A stretch of DNA of 7,296 bases, from positions 1 to 7,296 of the forward strand of contig JAISYD010000047.1 in NCBI GenBank assembly GCA_031270145.1, given 5' to 3'. How positions within the stretch are numbered: position 1 is the first letter of the stretch; each line of letters starts with the position of its first letter. The stretch comes from Planctomycetota bacterium (GTDB taxonomy: Bacteria; Planctomycetota; SZUA-567). The notes beneath the pieces were generated by a model. It was not told the DNA's origin. It searched no databases and worked only from the letters and a program-made list of their open reading frames with translations. Of this stretch, positions 7,093 through 7,296 are shown one piece after another. Both the position numbers and the translations under genes were made by a program.

Positions 7093-7115
7093 GCGAAAAC
7101 CCCGCAACAAGTCAT
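7089..7115 (-). other. Possible 8-codon leader ORF overlapping the accB start
   Basis: In the presumed accB leader an ATG (7113-7115) opens a short frame, MTCCGVFA, whose TGA overlaps the accB ATG as ATGA. Such an overlap can couple translation. The ribosome-binding site is weak (GGGA 11 nt upstream) and a frame this short arises easily by chance, so this is speculative. Confidence 0.12.
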
Positions 7116-7134
7116 CCGGATAATAGTCCCAACA

Positions 7135-7152
7135 ACCGGAACCGGTTCCGGT
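7135..7152. repeat. Perfect 18-bp palindrome in the accB leader, possible operator
   Basis: ACCGGAACCGGTTCCGGT reads identically on both strands, with no spacer. It lies about 18 bp downstream of the TATAAT box and 42 bp before the accB ATG, so a bound dimeric protein could block transcription of accBC. In RNA it could form a 7-bp stem with a 4-nt loop but has no U-tract, so it is not a terminator. The symmetry is seen directly; the operator role is inferred. I do not recognise it as a known fatty-acid regulator site. Confidence 0.55.
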
Positions 7153-7169
7153 CGCTCCGTCCCCTCGGC

Positions 7170-7197
7170 ATTATAACCCCAATTCCGCCAAATACAA
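7170..7197 (-). promoter_or_regulatory. Probable sigma-70-type promoter of the accBC unit
   Basis: Minus-strand TATAAT (7170-7175), a perfect -10 box, stands 16 bp after TTGTAT (7192-7197), which keeps only the TTG of the -35 consensus. The stretch is markedly AT-rich for this window, lies between two genes, and starts directly after the stop of the upstream peptidase. Transcription would begin near 7163, giving a leader of about 70 nt before accB. No terminator for the upstream gene was seen, so read-through is also possible. Confidence 0.6.
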
Positions 7198-7202
7198 GCA
7201 AT

Positions 7203-7296
7203 TCAAAAAATCAGGTCGTCGATTTCGCGGGGCAGCGAGGATATCAGCCGCGACCCCCGCGGCGTTACCAGCGCCATATCTTCCAGGCGGATGCCG
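7203..7296 (-). CDS. M24-family Xaa-Pro aminopeptidase, C-terminal end (cut by window edge)
   Basis: Only the last 30 residues are present, beginning GIRLEDMALVTPRGSRLISS and ending SLPREIDDLIF before TGA at 7203-7205. The block GIRxEDxxLVT is the C-terminal signature of M24 metallopeptidases of the PepP/PepQ type, where the Glu of the RxED motif is a metal ligand of the dinuclear active site. The family cleaves X-Pro bonds at peptide N-termini. In many bacteria this gene lies just before efp and accB-accC, and the position here, 110 bp before accB, fits. The short fragment does not allow a choice between aminopeptidase and prolidase. Confidence 0.82.
   Translation of the reverse strand, partial: GIRLEDMALVTPRGSRLISSLPREIDDLIF

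Noticed and set aside
7093..7110. TTG start for AccB adding six residues
   Set aside because: The added residues are not typical of AccB, and the ATG at 7090-7092 has GGGG at good spacing.

Overview
This GC-rich window (roughly 60-65 % G+C by eye) carries nine protein-coding genes, all on the minus strand and all tightly packed. Two are cut by the window edges. Read in the direction of transcription (high to low coordinates), the order is: the 3' end of an M24-family Xaa-Pro aminopeptidase, a 110-bp gap, accB, accC, an AmaP-like membrane protein, queA, a DUF2062 membrane protein, an oligopeptide-type ABC permease (OppB/DppB family), murD, and the 5' end of a YifB/ComM AAA+ ATPase gene. From accB downwards the gaps are 3, 17, 49, 7 and 4 nt, and the last two junctions overlap. 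This looks like one long co-directional transcription unit.

The only sizeable intergenic region (7093-7202) contains a promoter-like element with a perfect TATAAT. Just downstream of it is a perfect 18-bp palindrome in the presumed accB leader. Together they suggest a regulated promoter for the accBC cluster. Two weaker signals lie inside the unit: an AT-rich, rare-codon patch near the 3' end of accC that resembles an internal promoter, and a GC hairpin followed by a U-rich stretch between amaP and queA.

The functions are housekeeping. AccB and AccC make up the biotin half of acetyl-CoA carboxylase (fatty-acid synthesis). The AmaP-like protein is an envelope-stress or membrane-anchor type protein. 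QueA makes epoxyqueuosine in tRNA. MurD adds D-Glu to the peptidoglycan precursor. YifB/ComM is a DNA-processing helicase family. The unit therefore mixes lipid synthesis, wall synthesis, transport and tRNA modification. M24 peptidase and accBC are often neighbours in bacteria, usually with efp between them, and accC is often followed by an Asp23/AmaP-type gene. Here efp and a separate asp23 are absent from their usual slots.

The organism is a peptidoglycan-making bacterium. MurD features such as GLGRFGGG near the N-terminus, NDSKATTP and GGYDK resemble, from memory, MurD of Planctomycetota and related deep lineages. I treat this as a weak hint and do not assign a phylum. I see no mobile element, CRISPR array, tRNA, rRNA or defence system, and no clear new multi-gene system. 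The points most worth checking are the palindrome/promoter pair before accB, the orphan ABC permease and the unusual gene order.
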